Shown: positions 41,240-51,387, counted from the first letter of the stretch. The stretch: DNA of 64,000 nt from Marinobacter sp. NP-4(2019) (GCF_003994855.1 NZ_CP034142.1:4402001-4466000), one strand, 5' to 3'. The notes: generated from the sequence alone by a model not told the origin. Program-made: numbers and translations.

Positions 41240-43072
41240 CTATTCCACCGTCACACTTTTCGCCAGGTTCCGTGGCTGATCCACGTCCGTGCCCTTCAGT
41301 ACCGCCACATGGTAGGACAGCAGCTGGAGCGGGACAGTGTAGACGATCGGTGCTGTGATCGGGTGAACCGAGGGCAGCTTCATGACGTGAATGCCATCCT
41401 GGGGCTTCACATCGGCGGCCTGGTCGGCGAACACGAACAACTCACCGCCACGGGCACGGACTTCTTCCAGGTTGGATTTCAGCTTTTCCACCAGGTCGTT
41501 GTTGGGCGCCACCGTGACCACCGGCATTTCACTGTCCACCAGCGCCAGCGGGCCGTGCTTGAGTTCACCGGCAGGATAGGCTTCGGCATGAATGTAGGAG
41601 ATTTCCTTGAGCTTCAGCGCACCTTCCAGGGCCACCGGGAACTGTGAGCCACGGCCCAGGAACAAGCTGTGGTGCTTATCCATGAACGCCCGGGACATTT
41701 CCGCAATTTCGCCATCCAGTGCCAACACCTGGTCGGTCTGACCAGGCAACAGGTGAATGGCTTCGACGATTTCGGCTTCCGTGTCCGCAGACAGACCATT
41801 GTGGCGCGCCAGGGCCAGGGTAAAGATCAGCAATGCCGTTAGCTGGGTGGTAAACGCCTTGGTGGACGCCACGCCAATCTCGGGGCCGGCCTGGGTCATG
41901 ATCACCAGATCGGATTCCCGCACCAGCGAACTGCCCGGCACGTTACAGATGGCCAGGGCAGCGCGGAAGCCCGCTTGCTTGGCCTGTCGCAGCGCCGCCA
42001 GGGTATCGGCGGTCTCGCCGGACTGGGAGATGCACAGGAACAGGGTGTCGGGCTGGATCACGTGCTTGCGGTAACGGAACTCGGAGGCCACTTCAACCGA
42101 ACACGGCACCCCGGCCAGTTCCTCGATCCAGTATCGCGCCACCATGCCGGCATGGTAACTGGTGCCGCAGGCAATGATCTGCACGTGGCGCACATTCTCA
42201 AGCAGTTTCCCCGCCGAGGTGCCCAGCGCCTGTTCCAGCACGCTGGTGTTGGTCAGTCGGCCTTCCATGGTGGCCTTGATCACCCGCGGCTGTTCATGGA
42301 TTTCCTTGAGCATGAAGTGGCGGTATTCGCCCTTGTCGGCAGAATCGGCGCCGTGTTCGAAGCGGGTAACCGGGCGTTCGACGATGTTGCCGTCGCGGTC
42401 ATGGATCTCGACCCGGTCACGGCGGATATCGGCAATGTCCCCTTCTTCCAGGAACATGAAACGATCGGTGACTGGTAGCAGGGCCAACTGATCAGAGGCA
42501 ATGAAATTCTCGCCAATACCCACGCCTATGACCAACGGGCTCCCTTCACGGCAGACCACCAGGTGGTCTGGCTCATCGGCATGGATCACGGCCAGTGCGT
42601 AGGCGCCACGGAGAAGGCTGATGGCTGCCTTGACGGCATCGTACAGGTTACCCAGCTCGCGATAATGTTGTTCAATCAGGTGGGCGACCACTTCGGTGTC
42701 GGTCTGGGAGGTGAACTCAAAGCCTTCGGCTTTCAGGCCTTCCCGCAGTTCCTGATAGTTCTCGATGATGCCGTTATGGACAATGGCCAGGCGATCCCCG
42801 GACATGTGTGGGTGGGCGTTCAGCTGGGACGGTTCACCGTGGGTGGCCCAACGGGTATGGGCAATACCGACGGTGCCTTCCAGGGCATTGGCGCCAATGG
42901 CATCTGCCAGTGCCGCAACCTTGCCTACCTCCCGGGCGCGCTGCACGGTAATACCGCCATCCATGACCGCCATGCCGGCGGAGTCATAACCCCGATATTC
43001 AAGTCGGCGCAGGCCTTCCAGAAGAATGCCCTGGACCTCACGTTCCGATACCGCACCTACAATGCCACACAT
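41240..43072 (-). CDS. glmS: Glucosamine-6-phosphate synthase
   Basis: A 610-residue glutamine-fructose-6-phosphate aminotransferase making glucosamine-6-phosphate for peptidoglycan and LPS. The N-terminal glutaminase domain begins MCGIVGAV with the nucleophile Cys2. Two SIS domains follow (CGTSYHAGMVARYW and the SQSGETADTLAALRQAK segment), and the end is PRNLAKSVTVE. It lies 42 bases after glmU on the same strand. No glmS ribozyme or GlmZ-type site was recognised in the short leader. Confidence 0.97.
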   Translation of the reverse strand: MCGIVGAVSEREVQGILLEGLRRLEYRGYDSAGMAVMDGGITVQRAREVGKVAALADAIGANALEGTVGIAHTRWATHGEPSQLNAHPHMSGDRLAIVHNGIIENYQELREGLKAEGFEFTSQTDTEVVAHLIEQHYRELGNLYDAVKAAISLLRGAYALAVIHADEPDHLVVCREGSPLVIGVGIGENFIASDQLALLPVTDRFMFLEEGDIADIRRDRVEIHDRDGNIVERPVTRFEHGADSADKGEYRHFMLKEIHEQPRVIKATMEGRLTNTSVLEQALGTSAGKLLENVRHVQIIACGTSYHAGMVARYWIEELAGVPCSVEVASEFRYRKHVIQPDTLFLCISQSGETADTLAALRQAKQAGFRAALAICNVPGSSLVRESDLVIMTQAGPEIGVASTKAFTTQLTALLIFTLALARHNGLSADTEAEIVEAIHLLPGQTDQVLALDGEIAEMSRAFMDKHHSLFLGRGSQFPVALEGALKLKEISYIHAEAYPAGELKHGPLALVDSEMPVVTVAPNNDLVEKLKSNLEEVRARGGELFVFADQAADVKPQDGIHVMKLPSVHPITAPIVYTVPLQLLSYHVAVLKGTDVDQPRNLAKSVTVE

Positions 43073-43114
43073 GTTTTATTCACCTGTCAGATAATTTGCT
43101 GTGTTACGGGCCAA

Positions 43115-44482
43115 TCAGGACTTTTTGACCGGTCTGTCCCAGTCTGCAATGTTGCGCTGGCGCCCCCTGGCTACCGCCAGTTCGCGATCAGACACATCAC
43201 GGGTAATGGTGGAACCGGCACCAATAGTGGCGCCTTCGGCAACGGTTACCGGCGCCACCAGCGAGGTATTGGAACCCACGAAGACACCATCCCCGATCAC
43301 CGTCTGGTGTTTATTCACACCATCATAATTGCAGGTGATGGTTCCTGCACCCACATTCACATTACGGCCCAGTGAGGCATCGCCCACGTAACTGAGGTGA
43401 TTGATCTTGCTACCCTCACCCACAACCGCCTTCTTGGTCTCGACGAAGTTACCCACCTTGGTGTCGTCAGCCAGGCGGGTGCCGGGGCGCAGGCGGGCAA
43501 ACGGACCAATCTGCGCGTTAGCGCCGATCTCGGCGCCTTCAATCACCGAATGAGCCTTGATCTGTGCACCGGCGGCAATCTTCGCATCGCGGATCACGCA
43601 ACCCGGCCCGATGGAGACACCGTCCGCCAGTTCCACATCGCCTTCAAAGACCACGTTGACGTCGATGAGGATGTCATTGCCAATCGATAGATTGCCGCGC
43701 ACATCCACACGGGCGGGGTCGGCGAGAGTGGCGCCTTCGGTCATCAGGCGATCGGCTTCCCGCCGCTGAAACCAGCGTTCCAGTTCCGCCAGTTGCAGGC
43801 GGTTATTCACACCCTGTACCTCGAAGGCATTCCCGGGCTGGGAAACCGCTACCCGCATTCCATGTTCCACGGCCATCGCGATGATATCGGTCAGGTAGTA
43901 CTCGCCCTGGGCGTTGCGATTGGAGAGCTGGGGCAACCAGTCCTTCAGGCGCCGCGCCGTTACCGCCAGGATGCCGGTATTCACCTCACGAATTTGCTGC
44001 TGGGCGTCGCTGGCGTCCTTCTGTTCCACGATGGACGTGACCTTGCCCTCATCGTCACGAATGATCCGGCCGTAGCCCTGGGGGTCATCCATGGTTACCG
44101 TCAGCAACCCCAGGGTGTCGTTATCAATCTGCGAAACCAGCGCTTCCAGAGTGCCAACACCAGTCAACGGTACATCGCCGTAGAGCACCAGTACCCGGGC
44201 ATCATCCGGCAGGTCCGGCAACGCCTGGGCCACCGCGTGACCAGTGCCAAGTTGCTCCTGCTGCAGCACCCAGTTCACCGGTTGTTTTGAAGTGGCCGCC
44301 TTGACCTGATCCGCACCATGGCCGATCACCGCATGAATCTGCTCGGCCTGGAGCTGACGGGCCGTCGCAATCACGTGATGGAGCATGGGACGGCCGGCCA
44401 GGGCGTGGAGCACCTTGGGCAGGGCGGATTTCATTCTGGAACCCTGGCCGGCGGCCAGAATGACAACGTGTAGCGGGCTCAT
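43115..44482 (-). CDS. glmU: Bifunctional UDP-N-acetylglucosamine pyrophosphorylase / glucosamine-1-phosphate acetyltransferase
   Basis: A 455-residue bifunctional enzyme. The N-terminal uridylyltransferase has LAAGQGSRMKSALPKVLHALAG in parts near 9-30 and the nucleotide-binding YGDVPLTG near 98-105. The C-terminal left-handed beta-helix (about 250-440) carries the acetyltransferase site with NHLSYVGDASLG and CNYDGVNKHQT. It makes UDP-GlcNAc in the cytoplasm. It lies between atpC and glmS, separated from atpC by a terminator, an arrangement common in gammaproteobacteria. Confidence 0.97.
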   Translation of the reverse strand: MSPLHVVILAAGQGSRMKSALPKVLHALAGRPMLHHVIATARQLQAEQIHAVIGHGADQVKAATSKQPVNWVLQQEQLGTGHAVAQALPDLPDDARVLVLYGDVPLTGVGTLEALVSQIDNDTLGLLTVTMDDPQGYGRIIRDDEGKVTSIVEQKDASDAQQQIREVNTGILAVTARRLKDWLPQLSNRNAQGEYYLTDIIAMAVEHGMRVAVSQPGNAFEVQGVNNRLQLAELERWFQRREADRLMTEGATLADPARVDVRGNLSIGNDILIDVNVVFEGDVELADGVSIGPGCVIRDAKIAAGAQIKAHSVIEGAEIGANAQIGPFARLRPGTRLADDTKVGNFVETKKAVVGEGSKINHLSYVGDASLGRNVNVGAGTITCNYDGVNKHQTVIGDGVFVGSNTSLVAPVTVAEGATIGAGSTITRDVSDRELAVARGRQRNIADWDRPVKKS

Positions 44483-44525
44483 GGAAACGTCAGGCTCCCG
44501 GTCGGTTGATTGTCTTCATTGGAAA

Positions 44526-44548
44526 TAAAAAAACCGCACCCGTTGCGG
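44526..44548 (-). terminator. Intrinsic terminator after atpC
   Basis: On the minus strand CCGCA and TGCGG pair around ACGGG and are followed by TTTTTTT. This ends the atp operon before glmU; a second AACGC/GCGTT hairpin lies just before it. Confidence 0.75.
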
Positions 44549-44629
44549 CCGGAGTTCCAACGCCTGGCGTTGGTCTTCCAGCCACTCAGGATGCGGCTTT
44601 GGTGTTCGGTAATCCCGAAACCCGACTGC

Positions 44630-45052
44630 TTAGCGCATTTTATTACGCAGCTGCTGGATGGTACGAAGCTTGGCGACAGCTTCGGCCAGCTCTGCAGCAG
44701 CACGGGAGAACTCGAATTCACCGGTTCTATCGGCAAGTGCTTTCTCGGCTTCTTTCTGAGCTTCGAGTGCGGCAGCTTCGTCCACATCCTTTGCACGAAC
44801 CGCGGTATCCGCCAACAAAGTCACCAGATTGGGCTGGACCTCCAGATATCCGCCGGACACGTAAAGAATCTCTTCCTCACCGCCCTGCTTGATGATCCGA
44901 ACGGGACCCGGCTTCAGCTGTGTCAGCAGCGGCGCGTGACCTGGAGTAACACCCAGGTCACCTTCAGAGCCCGCTGCGATCAGCATTTCCACCAATCCGG
45001 AATAGATCTTTGTTTCGGCACTTACCACATCACAATGCACGGTTATACCCAT
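44630..45052 (-). CDS. atpC: ATP synthase epsilon subunit
   Basis: A 140-residue F1 central-stalk subunit that couples rotation and restrains ATP hydrolysis. The N-terminal beta-sandwich is visible (GDLGVTPGHAPLLTQLKPGPVRI near 32-54, YVSGGYLEVQPN near 67-78) followed by the two-helix C-terminal domain. It is the last gene of the atpIBEFHAGDC operon, 47 bases after atpD. Confidence 0.96.
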   Translation of the reverse strand: MGITVHCDVVSAETKIYSGLVEMLIAAGSEGDLGVTPGHAPLLTQLKPGPVRIIKQGGEEEILYVSGGYLEVQPNLVTLLADTAVRAKDVDEAAALEAQKEAEKALADRTGEFEFSRAAAELAEAVAKLRTIQQLRNKMR

Positions 45053-45099
45053 GTCAGTTGCCTCTTTGATCGATCCGGAAACAAATGCTTCGGCTCAGA

Positions 45100-46494
45100 T
45101 TAAGCTTTCGCCTTGCTCTTCATTTCCTTCGCTTTCTCGACCGCTTCCTCAATGGTACCAACCATGTAGAATGCCTGCTCGGGCATATCATCATAGTCAC
45201 CGTTAAGGATGCCCTTAAAGCTGCTGATGGTTTCCTTCAGGGAAACGTACTTACCGGGGGAACCAGTGAAGACTTCAGCAACGTGGAACGGCTGGGACAG
45301 AAAACGCTCGATCTTACGGGCACGGGCTACGGTCAGTTTGTCTTCTTCTGACAGTTCGTCCATACCCAGAATGGCGATGATGTCTTTCAGTTCCTTGTAG
45401 CGCTGCAGGTTCGTCTGCACGCCACGGGCCACTTCGTAGTGCTCATGACCGATGATCAGCGGATCCAGCTGACGAGAGGTGGAATCCAGCGGATCAATCG
45501 CCGGGTAAATACCCTTGGAGGCGATGTCACGGCTCAATACTACTGTAGCATCCAGGTGCGAGAAGGTGGTTGCCGGAGACGGGTCGGTCAAGTCATCCGC
45601 CGGTACGTAGACCGCCTGGATAGACGTGATGGAGCCAGTCTTGGTGGAGGTGATACGCTCCTGCAGCTCGCCCATCTCCTGGGCCAGAGTCGGCTGGTAA
45701 CCTACCGCGGACGGCATACGGCCCAGCAGTGCGGACACCTCGGTACCGGCCAGGGTGTAACGATAGATGTTGTCGACGAACAACAGAACGTCACGACCTT
45801 CGTCACGGAACTTCTCGGCCATGGTCAGACCGGTCAGGGCCACACGCAGACGGTTTCCGGGAGGCTCGTTCATCTGCCCGTACACCATCGCAACCTTGTC
45901 CAGTACGTTGGACTCTTTCATCTCGTAGTAGAAGTCGTTCCCCTCACGGGTACGCTCACCTACGCCGGCGAATACAGACAGACCGGAGTGCTCTTTGGCA
46001 ATGTTGTTGATAAGTTCCATCATGTTAACGGTCTTACCAACACCGGCACCACCAAACAGGCCAACCTTACCACCCTTGGCGAACGGGCAGATCAGGTCGA
46101 TAACCTTGATGCCGGTTTCCAGCAGGTCGGCTGAGGCTGACTGGTCAGCGTAGCCCGGCGCCTTGCGGTGGATAGCCCAGCGCTCTTCCTCGCCGATGTC
46201 GCCCTGTTCGTCGATCGGACGACCCAGAACATCCATGATACGGCCCAGGGTCTGGGTACCAACCGGTACGGAGATTGCCTTGCCGGTATTCTCTGCTTTC
46301 AGGCCACGCTTCAGGCCTTCGGTGCTGCCCATCGCGATGGTACGAACAATGCCGTCACCCAGCTGCTGCTGGACTTCCAGAGTTGTTTCGCCACCTTCAA
46401 GCAGCAGTGCGTCATACACGTTGGGTACGGAGTCACGTGGGAATTCCACGTCGATAACCGCGCCAATGATCTGAACGATTTGTCCGCTACTCAT
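45100..46494 (-). CDS. atpD: ATP synthase beta subunit
   Basis: A 464-residue catalytic F1 subunit. The Walker A loop GGAGVGKTVNMMELI is near 150-164, the GERTREGND segment near 186-194, and ALTGLTMAEKFRDEGRDVLLF near 222-242. It carries the sites where ADP and phosphate become ATP. It lies between atpG and atpC. Confidence 0.98.
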   Translation of the reverse strand: MSSGQIVQIIGAVIDVEFPRDSVPNVYDALLLEGGETTLEVQQQLGDGIVRTIAMGSTEGLKRGLKAENTGKAISVPVGTQTLGRIMDVLGRPIDEQGDIGEEERWAIHRKAPGYADQSASADLLETGIKVIDLICPFAKGGKVGLFGGAGVGKTVNMMELINNIAKEHSGLSVFAGVGERTREGNDFYYEMKESNVLDKVAMVYGQMNEPPGNRLRVALTGLTMAEKFRDEGRDVLLFVDNIYRYTLAGTEVSALLGRMPSAVGYQPTLAQEMGELQERITSTKTGSITSIQAVYVPADDLTDPSPATTFSHLDATVVLSRDIASKGIYPAIDPLDSTSRQLDPLIIGHEHYEVARGVQTNLQRYKELKDIIAILGMDELSEEDKLTVARARKIERFLSQPFHVAEVFTGSPGKYVSLKETISSFKGILNGDYDDMPEQAFYMVGTIEEAVEKAKEMKSKAKA

Positions 46495-46549
46495 GCTCGG
46501 TTCCTCGTTATCTTGATAGTCAATAAAACCAGTTGGATTGCTGGCGGGA

Positions 46550-47413
46550 TCAGACCGAAGCCGCGCCGCTCACAATCTCCGAAATCTCTTGGGTGATGGC
46601 TGCCTGACGCGCCTTGTTGTAAGCCAACTGAAGCTCGTCGATGATGCCACCGGCGTTATCAGTTGCGCTCTTCATGGCAATCATCCGGGCTGCCTGTTCA
46701 CATGCCAGATTTTCTACCACACCCTGGTACACCTGGGATTCAATGTAACGTGGCAGAAGGCCATCGAGGATCTGCCTGGCATCGGGCTCGTAGAGATAAT
46801 CCCACTGGTTCTTGATCTCTTCTTCGTCATCCCCCGGAGGCAGCGGCAGAATCTGCTCGACCTGCGGGGTCTGCGTCATGGTATTTTCGAACTCGTTGCT
46901 GACCAGATACAGACGATCGATCTTGCCTTCCGAGAACGCATCCAGCATGACTTTGACGTTGCCGATGAGTTTTTCAGAGCTCGGGCTGTCCCCCAGATGG
47001 GTCAGCGCCGCAACGACGTTCCCGCCGTAGCTCTTGAAGAAAGAAGAACCTTTCTGTCCGATGGCGCACAGATCAGCCTCTACTCCTTTCTCTTTCCACG
47101 CTCGCATGTCACGGACAAGCGCTTTGAACAGGTTGATGTTCAGACCACCACACAGGCCACGGTCAGTCGACACCACGATATAGCCCACACGCTTCACTTC
47201 GCGCTCGACCATAAATGGGTGCTTGTACTGAACGTTTGCCTTGGCAATGTGCCCGATAACCTGACGCATCTTTTCGGCATAAGGGCGAGTCGCCTTCATG
47301 CGTTCCTGAGCCTTGCGCATCTTGCTCGCCGCCACCATTTCCATGGCGCTGGTGATCTTTTGCGTGCTCTTGATGCTTGAAATCTGGTTACGTATTTCTT
47401 TGCCGACGGCCAT
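46550..47413 (-). CDS. atpG: ATP synthase gamma subunit
   Basis: A 287-residue rotary shaft subunit of F1. The N-terminal helix GKEIRNQISSIKSTQKITSA and C-terminal helix (ARMIAMKSATDNAGGIIDEL) form the coiled coil inside the alpha3beta3 ring. STDRGLCGGLNINLFK near 78-93 is typical. It is in the standard place between atpA and atpD. Confidence 0.97.
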   Translation of the reverse strand: MAVGKEIRNQISSIKSTQKITSAMEMVAASKMRKAQERMKATRPYAEKMRQVIGHIAKANVQYKHPFMVEREVKRVGYIVVSTDRGLCGGLNINLFKALVRDMRAWKEKGVEADLCAIGQKGSSFFKSYGGNVVAALTHLGDSPSSEKLIGNVKVMLDAFSEGKIDRLYLVSNEFENTMTQTPQVEQILPLPPGDDEEEIKNQWDYLYEPDARQILDGLLPRYIESQVYQGVVENLACEQAARMIAMKSATDNAGGIIDELQLAYNKARQAAITQEISEIVSGAASV

Positions 47414-47484
47414 AACTCACTGCCTTCTCAAGTTAGACACTCGTTGCTCGAAAATCGGCCTGCAACGCATTGCAGGCCCATTTA

Positions 47485-49029
47485 TTACCAGCTCTGAGTG
47501 GTCTTGAATTTCTCAAGTGCAGCTTTCAGGCCGGCAGCGATTTCGTCGTTGTAATCGCCTTTCTCGTTGATCTTGTCGAGGAGGTCTTTCTGCTCGGAGC
47601 GCATCCAGTCGAGCATCTGCGCTTCAAAGCTAACCACCTTGTCGACATCAACGTCGTCCAGGAAGCCTTCGTTGGCTGCAAACAGAACCGTACCCATTTC
47701 AGCCACAGACATCGGGCTGTACTGGTTCTGCTTCATGAGTTCCGTAACACGCTGACCGTGCTCAAGCTGCTGACGGGTCGCTTCGTCGAGATCGGAAGCG
47801 AACTGGGCGAAAGCGGCCAATTCACGATACTGGGCCAGGGCCAGACGGATGTTACCGCCGAGCTTCTTCATGATCTTGGTCTGGGCGGAACCACCAACCC
47901 GGGATACGGAGACACCGGCGTTCATCGCCGGACGGATACCGGAGTTGAACAGGTTGGTTTCCAGGAAGATCTGACCGTCGGTGATCGAGATAACGTTGGT
48001 CGGTACGAACGCCGAAACGTCACCGGCCTGAGTCTCGATGATCGGCAGCGCGGTCAGGGAACCAGTCTTGCCCTTGACTTCGCCGTTGGTCATCTGCTCA
48101 ACGTAATCCGCGTTAACACGGGAGGCACGCTCCAGCAAACGGGAGTGCAGGTAGAATACGTCACCCGGATAGGCTTCACGACCCGGCGGACGACGCAGCA
48201 GCAGGGAAATCTGGCGGTAAGCCACAGCCTGCTTGGACAGATCATCATAGATGATCAGGGCGTCTTCACCACGGTCACGGAAGTATTCACCCATGGAGGT
48301 ACCGGCGTACGGCGCCAGGAACTGCATGGAAGCAGGATCGGCAGCACCGGCGGCAACCACGATGGTGTGGTCCATGGCGCCATGCTCTTCCAGCTTGCGC
48401 ACAACGGCGGCAATGGAAGACTGCTTCTGACCGACGGCAACGTAGATACACTTGATGCCGGAGTTTTTCTGGTTGATGATCGCGTCGATCGCGACAGCGG
48501 TCTTACCGATCTGACGGTCACCGATGATCAGCTCACGCTGGCCACGACCAATCGGCACCATGGTGTCGATGGTTTTCAGACCAGTCTGTACCGGCTCGTC
48601 AACGGACTGACGTGCGATTACACCAGGTGCGACTTTCTCGACCGGAGAGGTCAGGTCCGTGCCCAGATCACCCTTGCCGTCGATCGGGTTACCCAGACCG
48701 TCGACAACGCGGCCCATCAGTTCCGGACCCACCGGAACTTCCAGGATACGACCGGTACAACGAACCTTCTGGCCTTCTGCCAGACCTTCGTAGTCACCCA
48801 GAACAACCGCACCTACGGAATCACGCTCCAGGTTCAGAGCCATGCCGAAAGTGCCGTTGGCAAATTCAATCATCTCGCCGTACATGACGTCGGCAAGACC
48901 GTGGATCAGTACGATACCGTCGGAAACCGACAGGATCGTACCTTCGTTTTTCGCTTCGGAAGAGATATCGAGCTTTTCGATTCTCTTCTTGATGATGTCA
49001 CTGATCTCGGATGGATTCAGTTGCTGCAT
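47485..49029 (-). CDS. atpA: ATP synthase alpha subunit
   Basis: A 514-residue non-catalytic nucleotide-binding F1 subunit. It begins MQQLNPSEISDIIKKRIEKL and has the Walker A-type GDRQIGKTAVAID near 170-182 and SITDGQIFLETNLFNSGIRPA near 345-365. The arginine finger region follows (AMNAGVSVSRVGGSAQTKIM). Next to atpH upstream and atpG downstream. Confidence 0.98.
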   Translation of the reverse strand: MQQLNPSEISDIIKKRIEKLDISSEAKNEGTILSVSDGIVLIHGLADVMYGEMIEFANGTFGMALNLERDSVGAVVLGDYEGLAEGQKVRCTGRILEVPVGPELMGRVVDGLGNPIDGKGDLGTDLTSPVEKVAPGVIARQSVDEPVQTGLKTIDTMVPIGRGQRELIIGDRQIGKTAVAIDAIINQKNSGIKCIYVAVGQKQSSIAAVVRKLEEHGAMDHTIVVAAGAADPASMQFLAPYAGTSMGEYFRDRGEDALIIYDDLSKQAVAYRQISLLLRRPPGREAYPGDVFYLHSRLLERASRVNADYVEQMTNGEVKGKTGSLTALPIIETQAGDVSAFVPTNVISITDGQIFLETNLFNSGIRPAMNAGVSVSRVGGSAQTKIMKKLGGNIRLALAQYRELAAFAQFASDLDEATRQQLEHGQRVTELMKQNQYSPMSVAEMGTVLFAANEGFLDDVDVDKVVSFEAQMLDWMRSEQKDLLDKINEKGDYNDEIAAGLKAALEKFKTTQSW

Positions 49030-49057
49030 GCCAATATCCTCAAACCTTGTGCTGAAA

Positions 49058-49594
49058 TCAGGAGCCCAGAGCGTCGGCCAGCTTGGTCAGCTTTCCGCGT
49101 ACAGAGGCGTCAATGACCAGATCGCCGGTGCGAATGATCGCCCCGCCAATCAGAGACTTGTCCATTGACGCTGCGAGTGACACTTTCCGCTCGAGTTTCC
49201 TGGAGAGCGCCTGGGCGAGCTGCTGTTGCTGTTCTTCCGTCAGCTCGAAAGCTGCGGTTACTTCAATACCAACAGTGCGCTCCAGATCAGCCCGGTACGT
49301 GTTGAAGAGCGCTGCAATCTCGGGCAGAAGAGTCAGCCGACGGTTTTCTGCCAGCACTGCAAAGAAGTTGCGGACCTGCTCGGTGACGCCGTCTTCGGCG
49401 ACCTCGAGAATCAGATCGGCTTTCTTCTGCTCTTCCAGCTCCGGATTCGCGAGAAGCTGTCGAATGTCTTCGTTCGCGGTGACCTGTCCGGCAACCGTCA
49501 GCACCTGGGACCACTCAGCCAGTTGATCGTGCTCCTGGGCGGCGGCAAATGCTGCTTTTGCGTATGGACGGGCCAGCGTTCTCAGTTCTGCCAT
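49058..49594 (-). CDS. atpH: ATP synthase delta subunit
   Basis: A 178-residue peripheral-stalk subunit connecting F1 to subunit b. The N-terminal ARPYAKAAFAAAQEHDQLAEW and C-terminal DKSLIGGAIIRTGDLVIDASVRGKL (in parts) are the OSCP/delta signatures. It lies 28 bases upstream of atpA and 15 after atpF. Confidence 0.96.
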   Translation of the reverse strand: MAELRTLARPYAKAAFAAAQEHDQLAEWSQVLTVAGQVTANEDIRQLLANPELEEQKKADLILEVAEDGVTEQVRNFFAVLAENRRLTLLPEIAALFNTYRADLERTVGIEVTAAFELTEEQQQQLAQALSRKLERKVSLAASMDKSLIGGAIIRTGDLVIDASVRGKLTKLADALGS

Positions 49595-49609
49595 GATGAA
49601 CCTCGTCGT

Positions 49610-50080
49610 TTAAAGTTCTGCCGCCAGTTTTTCCAACATCTCGTTGTGCTTGGAGGCATCGACAGAGGTTTCCAGGATCTTCTCAGCACCAGCGATTGCA
49701 ATGGCGGCCACTTCCGCACGCAGAGCATCACGAGCCTGATTGCGCTCCTGTTCAATTTCGGCCTTGGCCTGCTCAATCAGCTTCTGGCCTTCCTTGCGGG
49801 CGTCATCCTTGGATGCTTCCACAATTTGGGCTGCGCGCTTGTTGGCCTGTTCAATAAGGCCGGCGGCTTGCTGCTTGGCTTCACGCAGTTCCTGAGCTGA
49901 CTTTTCCTGAGCCAGTTCCAGATCGCGCGTGGCGCGGTCTGAGGCAGCCAGTCCGTCAGCGATCTTCTTTTGACGCTCCTGCAGGGCGGCCATAATCGGT
50001 GGCCACACATACTTCATGCAGAAGACGACAAAGATAAAGAACGCGATGGCTTGACCAATCATCGTCAAATTAATGTTCAC
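49610..50080 (-). CDS. atpF: ATP synthase subunit b
   Basis: A 156-residue peripheral-stalk subunit. One N-terminal membrane helix (about 4-26, TMIGQAIAFFIFVVFCMKYVW) is followed by a long, charged coiled coil rich in Ala, Glu, Lys and Gln. The dimer links subunit a in the membrane to delta on F1. Confidence 0.97.
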   Translation of the reverse strand: MNINLTMIGQAIAFFIFVVFCMKYVWPPIMAALQERQKKIADGLAASDRATRDLELAQEKSAQELREAKQQAAGLIEQANKRAAQIVEASKDDARKEGQKLIEQAKAEIEQERNQARDALRAEVAAIAIAGAEKILETSVDASKHNEMLEKLAAEL

Positions 50081-50150
50081 GTCTTCACCTCTCGCCTGTT
50101 TTGTTAAGAATCATCTGACCGGGGTGGAAACCCCGGCTCTGGCGACTCGA

Positions 50151-50408
50151 TTAACCGGCGATCTGGCCGACAAACGGGTTGGCGAAAGTGAAGAACAGTG
50201 CGATACCAACACCGATCATGGTTACGGCGTCCAGCAGACCTGCAACGATGAACATTTTAACCTGCAGCATCGGGGTCATTTCCGGCTGACGCGCAGCGCC
50301 TTCCAGGAATTTGCCACCGAGGATACCAAAGCCAATCGCAGTACCCAGGGCACCCAGGCCAATCAGCAGTGCAACGGCAATCGCGGTCATTCCAACTACA
50401 GTTTCCAT
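50151..50408 (-). CDS. atpE: ATP synthase subunit c
   Basis: An 85-residue ring-forming proteolipid with two membrane helices joined by the polar loop ARQPE (39-43). The ion-binding carboxylate is Asp60 in LLDAVTMIGVG, as in the proton-driven E. coli enzyme; I see no sodium-binding signature in spite of the marine context. Confidence 0.97.
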   Translation of the reverse strand: METVVGMTAIAVALLIGLGALGTAIGFGILGGKFLEGAARQPEMTPMLQVKMFIVAGLLDAVTMIGVGIALFFTFANPFVGQIAG

Positions 50409-50483
50409 GATAACTCCCAGTTTTCAGTTTAGGTTTTCAGTTTAAGGGTTAAGGGTTTAAAACTACGGCTCAGCGCTGCCCGA

Positions 50484-51368
50484 TCAGTGGTTGTCCTCAT
50501 GAGCCATGCTCAGGTACACGATGGTCAGCATCATAAAGATGAATGCCTGCAGGGTAATGATCAGGATGTGGAAGATCGCCCAGGGCACAGACAGTGTCCA
50601 CTGCGCCCACAACGGCAGCAGTGCAATCAGGATAAAGATCAGCTCGCCGGCATAGAGGTTACCGAACAGACGCAGCGCCAGTGAAATCGGCTTGGCCAGC
50701 AGGCTCACGCCTTCCAGCAACAGGTTTACCGGAATCAGCAGGATCTTCAGGAACAGGTTGTCGGATGAGAACGGGTGCAGGGTCAGTTCACCCAGGAAGC
50801 CGCCCACACCTTTGACTTTCACGCTGTAGTAGATGATCAGCGCAAACACCGACAGGGACATACCCAGGGTCACGTTGACGTCCGTGGTCGGAACGATCTT
50901 CATGTAATCAACGCCCATCAGGTAGAACAGACGGGGAACCCAGTCCACCGGCACCAGGTCCATCAGGTTCATCAGGAACACCCAGCAGAAGATGGTCAGC
51001 GACAGCGGGGCAATGACCTTGTTCTTGCCGTGGAAGGTTTCCTTCACGCTGTTGTCGACGAACTCGATCATCACTTCAACGAAGTTCTGAAGACCGCCGG
51101 GCTGCCCCGAAGTCACGCGCTTGGCGGCCATACGGAAGAGAATCAGGAAGATCAGGCCAAGACCAACGGCCCAGCCGAGAGAATCAACGTGAACCGCCCA
51201 GAAGCCCATGTCACCAGCTTCAGCACTGGTTCTCGCCAGGGTCCAGGTGGACTCGCTCAACGTTGTAACGGTGCCATCCTCTGCTACGCGCTCGTAGCCT
51301 GCCGGCAGCTTACCGTATGTAAGGTTCTGGAGGTGATGCTGGATATATTCGGATGCACTTCCTGCCAT
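50484..51368 (-). CDS. atpB: ATP synthase subunit a
   Basis: A 294-residue membrane subunit forming the proton half-channels. The essential Arg is in LALRLFGNLYAGELI near 233-247, and the later helix WAIFHILIITLQAFIFMML is typical. Five to six membrane helices are predicted. Second gene of the operon. Confidence 0.96.
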   Translation of the reverse strand: MAGSASEYIQHHLQNLTYGKLPAGYERVAEDGTVTTLSESTWTLARTSAEAGDMGFWAVHVDSLGWAVGLGLIFLILFRMAAKRVTSGQPGGLQNFVEVMIEFVDNSVKETFHGKNKVIAPLSLTIFCWVFLMNLMDLVPVDWVPRLFYLMGVDYMKIVPTTDVNVTLGMSLSVFALIIYYSVKVKGVGGFLGELTLHPFSSDNLFLKILLIPVNLLLEGVSLLAKPISLALRLFGNLYAGELIFILIALLPLWAQWTLSVPWAIFHILIITLQAFIFMMLTIVYLSMAHEDNH

Positions 51369-51387
51369 AACGGTTTCCCAGGTCCTG

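Noticed and set aside
43073..43114. glmS ribozyme or regulatory RNA upstream of glmS
   Set aside because: The gap to glmU is only 42 bases and has no ribozyme-like structure; the ribozyme is a Gram-positive feature.
47470..49116. Long plus-strand open frame opposite atpA (also 54364-55980 opposite mnmG and 58324-59874 opposite the RND gene)
   Set aside because: They are antisense shadows of high-GC conserved genes, with His/Gln/Arg-rich low-information translations and no ribosome sites.
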